Assembly: GCA_963934015.1 (NCBI GenBank) | Contig: CAWVWT010000026.1 | Coordinates: 1 to 29,088 of the forward strand | Source: MGIIb-P sp963934015 | Lineage (GTDB): Archaea > Thermoplasmatota > Poseidoniia > Poseidoniales > Thalassarchaeaceae | DNA length: 29,088 nucleotides | Direction of reading: 5' to 3' | Shown: positions 24,884 through 29,088 of the stretch, in pieces | How positions within the stretch are numbered: position 1 is the stretch's first letter | How the letters are laid out: every line of letters begins with the position of its first letter | Notes under the pieces: generated by a model | Told to the model about the DNA's origin: nothing | What the model saw: only the letters and a program-made list of their open reading frames with translations | The model's database searches: none | Made by a program: the position numbers and the translations under genes

Positions 24884-24893
24884 CTATAAAATC
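24884..24893 (-). promoter_or_regulatory. Candidate TATA box of the Lrp/AsnC gene
   Basis: On the minus strand this reads GATTTTATAG, an archaeal TATA-like box. Transcription would start near 24862, giving a leader of about 28 bases to the ATG at 24834. Confidence 0.5.
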
Positions 24894-24903
24894 TTCTATT
24901 TTA

Positions 24904-24914
24904 CCGTAAAACGG
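24904..24914. promoter_or_regulatory. Operator-like palindrome 1, CCGTAAAACGG
   Basis: An 11-bp palindrome CCGT-AAA-ACGG, also overlapped by the 13-bp inverted repeat TTTTAC-C-GTAAAA (24899-24911). It shares the form CCRTAAAAYGGAA with the site at 24926, and the centres are 22 bp apart, about two helical turns. It lies in the divergent region of the Lrp/AsnC gene, so self-binding is likely. Confidence 0.6.
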
Positions 24915-24925
24915 AAGAGAAAACT

Positions 24926-24936
24926 CCATAAAATGG
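24926..24936. promoter_or_regulatory. Operator-like palindrome 2, CCATAAAATGG
   Basis: The second copy of the palindrome, CCAT-AAA-ATGG followed by AA. Its core CATAAAAT is also the best TATA-like element for the plus-strand gene at 24998. Occupancy by the regulator would therefore block TBP there. Confidence 0.6.
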
Positions 24937-24950
24937 AAAGAAAATAGAAA

Positions 24951-24965
24951 CCTCTCAAATAGAGG
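24951..24965 (+). other. Hairpin CCTCT-CAAAT-AGAGG before the gene at 24998
   Basis: A perfect five-base-pair stem with a five-base loop, 32 bases before the GTG at 24998 and close to the predicted transcription start. Stems this short can arise by chance. Confidence 0.25.
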
Positions 24966-24997
24966 ACTTCTTAGGTGGTTGGTGTTTCGATGGGCTT

Positions 24998-25432
24998 GTG
25001 ACGACCGAGTCGACCTACTCGAACGAGCACCTGCAAGCATTCCTCGACTCGGTCTCTGAACTATCTCTAGAGCATAAATTTCATGAGTGGTATAATGTTG
25101 AAGTCACAGCCGCAATCGATGGTTGTAAAATCCAAGGTCACGAAGTAAATACTGAGTCAGGGTCTTCACTACTATTCCTTCGTAAAAGCGTCGTTCTTTG
25201 TGTCCCTGAAAAAGGCCATATTGCGCATTATCCAAGACACTTAATTCACTGTTTTATTGATGATTTTCGACATAATGGCAAGCATGACGATGGTTTAGTC
25301 ATGCGAGCTGAATTATTCAGTATATCTCCAAGTGATGAGCAATTAGGCTGGGAAATAAAATGCCGCTCCGAACGAGAGGTCCCTGAGGTCCAGTCCAGCG
25401 TATCTCGATGGTTGAAATGGCTCAATGAATGA
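24998..25432 (+). CDS. Hypothetical protein, 144 residues
   Basis: The start is the GTG at 24998; an ATG at 24990 is out of frame and stops at once. A GGTGGTTGGTG stretch lies about 13 bases upstream. The sequence is soluble, with mixed strands and helices: HKFHEWYNVEVTAAIDGCKI, SSLLFLRKSVVLCVPEKGHI, HLIHCFIDDFRHNGKHDDGL, ending in a helical VSRWLKWLNE. Several His and three Cys residues are scattered without a clear metal motif. I recognise no family. It is divergent from the Lrp/AsnC gene, with the palindromic sites between them, and lies 51 bases before enolase on the same strand, so co-transcription with enolase is possible. Confidence 0.7.
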   Translation: MTTESTYSNEHLQAFLDSVSELSLEHKFHEWYNVEVTAAIDGCKIQGHEVNTESGSSLLFLRKSVVLCVPEKGHIAHYPRHLIHCFIDDFRHNGKHDDGLVMRAELFSISPSDEQLGWEIKCRSEREVPEVQSSVSRWLKWLNE

Positions 25433-25447
25433 TAGCGTCACATTGAC

Positions 25448-25461
25448 AGTGTGCCGACACT
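25448..25461 (+). other. Hairpin AGTGT-GCCG-ACACT before enolase
   Basis: A perfect five-base-pair stem with a GCCG loop, 22 bases before the enolase ATG. Short and only suggestive. Confidence 0.25.
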
Positions 25462-25483
25462 TCGGACCACTTAGAGGGACCCG

Positions 25484-26730
<1,247 letters not shown>

Positions 26731-26737
<7 letters not shown>

Positions 26738-27870
26738 GAGTTCAACCAGTCCCCTAGTCGCTTGAGTCCTTCTTGGATGACTTCATCTTCAGCAGCATAG
26801 GAAAGTCGTATGAACCCTTCACCACCCGGCAATGATTCCAATGGGATTACTTGCACCTTGGCTTCATCCAGCGCTCGTGCTGCAAATGTGGTTGAATCCA
26901 TACCGGTTGCAGTTACATCGACCATGACATAGAATGCACCTTGGGGCTGGCTGGCATTGAGTGATGGGATTCCATTTAGTAAATCCATCATAAGTGAACA
27001 ACGACGGATATAATCGTCTCTGAATTCGGCGACTGCAGCCCAATTCTTCGCCGCCTCTTCGGCTGCTGGCATGAGGAATGATGGAATGTGCGAGCAAGTA
27101 TTACCCTGCAATCGACCCACAACCTTTGCAACAGATGTAGGTGCAGCAAAGACACCCACCCTCCAACCGGTCATCGCATGTGTCTTGCTTGGACCAGTTA
27201 TCGTCATGGTACGTTCAAAACCACCATCAATTGCTGCTGGGGAAATATGTTCGGTATCATTCCAAATCAATTCAGTATAGATTTCATCGGAGATAATCCA
27301 CAAATCGTATTTGATGGCCAAATCCACAAGCCCCTGCATCTCATCAGGTGTGTAGACTGCACCCGTAGGATTGTTTGGACTGTTGATGAGAATCACACTT
27401 GTTCGAGGTGTAATCGCTGCAGCAACATCATCGAGGTTCGGATGAAATGATGGTTGTTCACATCGGACAAGCACGGGCGTCGCTCCCACCAACTCAACTT
27501 GTTCGACATGTGTCGGCCAAGAAGGGGCCATTAGGATGACTTCATCTCCGGGCTGTGCGGCTACCATCATTGCATAGAGAAGTCCCTGTTTGGCACCAGG
27601 GGTTATGACAACCCCAGCATCTTCGACAGGAATATTCCAGCGATTACGTAGATGTGAGGCCCAAGCTGTACACAGGCTCTCACGACCTTCACCGCGGGTA
27701 TAGTGCGTATCTCCTTCTTGGATCGCTTTGATTGCAGCATCAGAAATCGAACTTGGTGTATCGAATGCAGGCTCCCCAACTGTGAGTCTAACCACACCTT
27801 CAGGTGGTGGTGCGAGGAAGGCTTTGAAGCCACCACGGAGATTGACCAGATGTTCTGGAATGTTTGGCAT
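26731..27870 (-). CDS. Class I/II PLP-dependent aminotransferase (aspartate aminotransferase-like)
   Basis: The protein has 379 residues from the ATG at 27870, preceded by GGGTGGG; an ATG at 27882 would add MGGT. It transfers amino groups between an amino acid and a 2-oxoacid using pyridoxal phosphate. The fold-type I signatures are present: LTVGEPAFDTP, HYTRGEGRESL, ITPGAKQGLLYAM, INSPNNPTGAVY (cofactor Asn), DEIYTELIW (Asp/Tyr pair), the Schiff-base Lys229 in GPSKTHAMTGWRVG, and FIRLSYA with the substrate-carboxylate Arg. Substrate specificity (aspartate, aromatic, alanine or other) cannot be read from the sequence. No close metabolic neighbour tells more. A 7-bp hairpin stands 12 bases upstream of the start. 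Confidence 0.93.
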
Positions 27871-27881
27871 GGTCCCACCCA

Positions 27882-27898
27882 TTGCCCCTTTGGGGCAA
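27882..27898 (-). other. Hairpin TTGCCCC-loop-GGGGCAA in the aminotransferase leader
   Basis: Seven perfect base pairs with a three-base loop, ending 12 bases before the aminotransferase ATG and immediately before its GGGTGGG ribosome site. No T-run is present, so it is not a standard terminator. It may be a leader structure or an operator. Confidence 0.45.
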
Positions 27899-27983
27899 CC
27901 CTTCCACGCAGCAATTGGCCTTGAATGTGATGGGTTCCTTCATGCGTGACACTTGAATAGCGCTTGCTTTTCGGCGGAACGCT

Positions 27984-28060
27984 GCACAGGTAGCAAAGCC
28001 CGGTTACGCGGTGGACTGCAAATCCACTTTACAGGGGTTCGAATCCCCTCCTGTGCTCCA
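27984..28060 (+). tRNA. tRNA-Cys (anticodon GCA), CCA encoded
   Basis: The acceptor stem is GCACAGG/CCTGTGC (27984-27990 with 28050-28056). The anticodon stem GTGGA/TCCAC encloses the loop CTGCAAA, with anticodon GCA at 28018-28020. The T stem AGGGG/CCCCT encloses TTCGAAT. The discriminator base is T at 28057, the known identity element of tRNA-Cys, and CCA is encoded at 28058-28060. The D stem is weak, with only two clear pairs and an A-A opposition at 13-22 as in E. coli tRNA-Cys. I see no intron. The last base directly precedes the stop codon of the converging acetyltransferase gene. Confidence 0.97.
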
Positions 28061-28840
28061 TTATTCTCCTTCGTCCCACGCTGTAATTTGTTTTGGCGAA
28101 GTTTCAATATCTTTCATGGTAAATGCAACCGCATCCATTTGATCCATGATTTCTGGCGCAACTCCACCTTCTCTTTCACTTCGCATGTGCATTCGAGGGG
28201 GGGGCCGTTCAGCCGTTTCGGGGATCCTCACAAAGAGGCGATAATTGCGAGAGTGACGAATGAAATGTGGAATTCGCTTTGGAGATGTGAACAAGAAAAT
28301 TATACCCCGATACAAGCGATCCATTGCCAATGCAAATTGCGTTTTGAGAGACAATACGGCAAAATCTGAGCGCCACAACCACAATCTGGATGCACGTCGC
28401 TTGCGTGGAATCATTGTGAAACCCCCCCCAACAAGAGCGGCCGCCATCGCAGCATCGCGTGTGAATGAAATCAGTGGTCCACGAACTACTTGCGGACCCA
28501 TTTCATCTTGAGTTGCATTCACCAAATCAACCAGGCCACCCATTGGCGCCCCATGGATAACCGGATCCTGTCGCCAACGTTCCCAAGCTTGGTGTACGAT
28601 TTGATGTGCCAGCCCTTTACCTCGAAGTTTTGGTTCAACCACCACGGTTGCCAATTCAATTGCACCACCAACTCTACGAAGTTCAGCATATCCTGCCAAT
28701 TCCCCCCCTTCCAGAATCATGATGCGTGGGTTTTGAGGTCCTTTTCGAGTTTCCTTTACCACACCACGACTGGGCCGTAGATCGGGTTCAACTTTGAGTA
28801 GTGTATCCAACCAGATGGCAACACGCTCATCTTCGCTCAA
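28061..28840 (-). CDS. GNAT-family N-acetyltransferase with basic C-terminal extension
   Basis: The protein has 259 residues from the TTG at 28840. That start overlaps the previous gene's TGA by 4 bp and has GGAGAGG seven bases upstream, which decides for it. The GNAT core shows in ILEGGELAGYAELRRV, ELATVVVEPKLRGKGLAHQI (motif A, acetyl-CoA loop RGKGLA) and a later AALVGGGFTMIPRKRR. The transferred group would be acetyl from acetyl-CoA; the acceptor is unknown. The C-terminal 90 residues are basic and aromatic with a hydrophobic stretch (YRGIIFLFTSPKRIPHFIRH), not part of the usual domain. Two eight-base C or G runs lie inside the gene and keep frame. The stop abuts tRNA-Cys. Confidence 0.83.
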   Translation of the reverse strand: MSEDERVAIWLDTLLKVEPDLRPSRGVVKETRKGPQNPRIMILEGGELAGYAELRRVGGAIELATVVVEPKLRGKGLAHQIVHQAWERWRQDPVIHGAPMGGLVDLVNATQDEMGPQVVRGPLISFTRDAAMAAALVGGGFTMIPRKRRASRLWLWRSDFAVLSLKTQFALAMDRLYRGIIFLFTSPKRIPHFIRHSRNYRLFVRIPETAERPPPRMHMRSEREGGVAPEIMDQMDAVAFTMKDIETSPKQITAWDEGE

Positions 28841-29088
28841 TCAGAATCCTCTCCATCTAGTATCTTCCACATTGAACGATGTGGGCCAATACCTTTGACG
28901 TCGTATTCCTCATCAAAGAGGATCCAATCTTCACCTGAATACATTGGAATGGCCTCGATACGGGATTGCAACCAGCCGCTTTTGGCACCCCAGTGGCTGA
29001 TAGCCGCTGCTTCTAGAGCAATGACAAGACCACTTGCAAGTCCTTGTCTGCGCCACTCATTCCGTGTACCCATTTGACGAATTTGGAC
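28837..29088 (-). CDS. GNAT-family acetyltransferase, C-terminal part (5' end outside window)
   Basis: The minus-strand frame is open to the window edge and reads VQIRQMGTRNEWRRQGLASG, the motif A region of GNAT enzymes with acetyl-CoA loop RRQGLA. The ATG at 29073 is therefore internal and not a start. The remaining 83 residues cover the second half of the domain (LVIALEAAAISHWGAKSGWL, MYSGEDWILFDEEYDVKGIG). The stop overlaps the TTG start of the next GNAT gene, so the two are translated from one message. The two are separate families of GNAT sequence, not a recent duplication, as the motif A regions differ clearly. Acceptor unknown. Confidence 0.8.
   Translation of the reverse strand, partial: VQIRQMGTRNEWRRQGLASGLVIALEAAAISHWGAKSGWLQSRIEAIPMYSGEDWILFDEEYDVKGIGPHRSMWKILDGEDSD

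Overview
The window reads as chromosomal DNA of a planktonic euryarchaeon, most likely Marine Group II (Poseidoniales). That placement is inference. It rests on an archaeal-type DnaG primase, archaeal Shine-Dalgarno sequences (GGTGA/GGAGG type), A/T-rich TATA-like boxes, a tRNA-Cys with an encoded CCA, and very large calcium-repeat surface proteins on a dense gene layout. I see no IS element, integrase, CRISPR array or rRNA, and no gene-free stretch longer than about 210 bases.

Bases 1-10710 are a cell-surface block. It holds the end of a helix-hairpin-helix protein, coupled to a 1713-residue anchored protein (LamG-like, RCC1-type propeller with an inserted jelly roll, thrombospondin type 3 repeats, membrane helix, cytoplasmic EF-hand). 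Tail to tail with it lies a 1135-residue beta-helix/TSP3 protein whose cytoplasmic end is a SAP domain. Divergent from that is an Asp-box lipoprotein. Bases 10766-12425 hold a five-helix membrane protein of no recognised family and a Zc3h12a/Regnase-type NYN ribonuclease.

Bases 12422-14393 (minus) form a tight four-gene operon: TerB-like protein, helical unknown, small acidic unknown, MobA-like nucleotidyltransferase. Divergent from it runs dnaG, followed by a six-helix proline-rich membrane protein. A long helical-repeat protein (minus) and a membrane-anchored TPR protein (plus) diverge from a 66-base region carrying a perfect 16-bp palindrome. The TPR gene is followed closely by a thioredoxin-like protein and a methyltransferase of bacterial look.

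Bases 24409-29088 hold an Lrp/AsnC regulator with two palindromic operator-like sites spaced 22 bp in its divergent promoter region, an unknown 144-residue protein, enolase, a class I aminotransferase, tRNA-Cys(GCA), and two overlapping GNAT acetyltransferase genes, the last cut by the window edge. The core genes (DnaG, enolase, tRNA) are ordinary. The unusual material is the surface block, the NYN nuclease, the helical-repeat/TPR pair, and short inverted repeats placed just 5' of many start codons.
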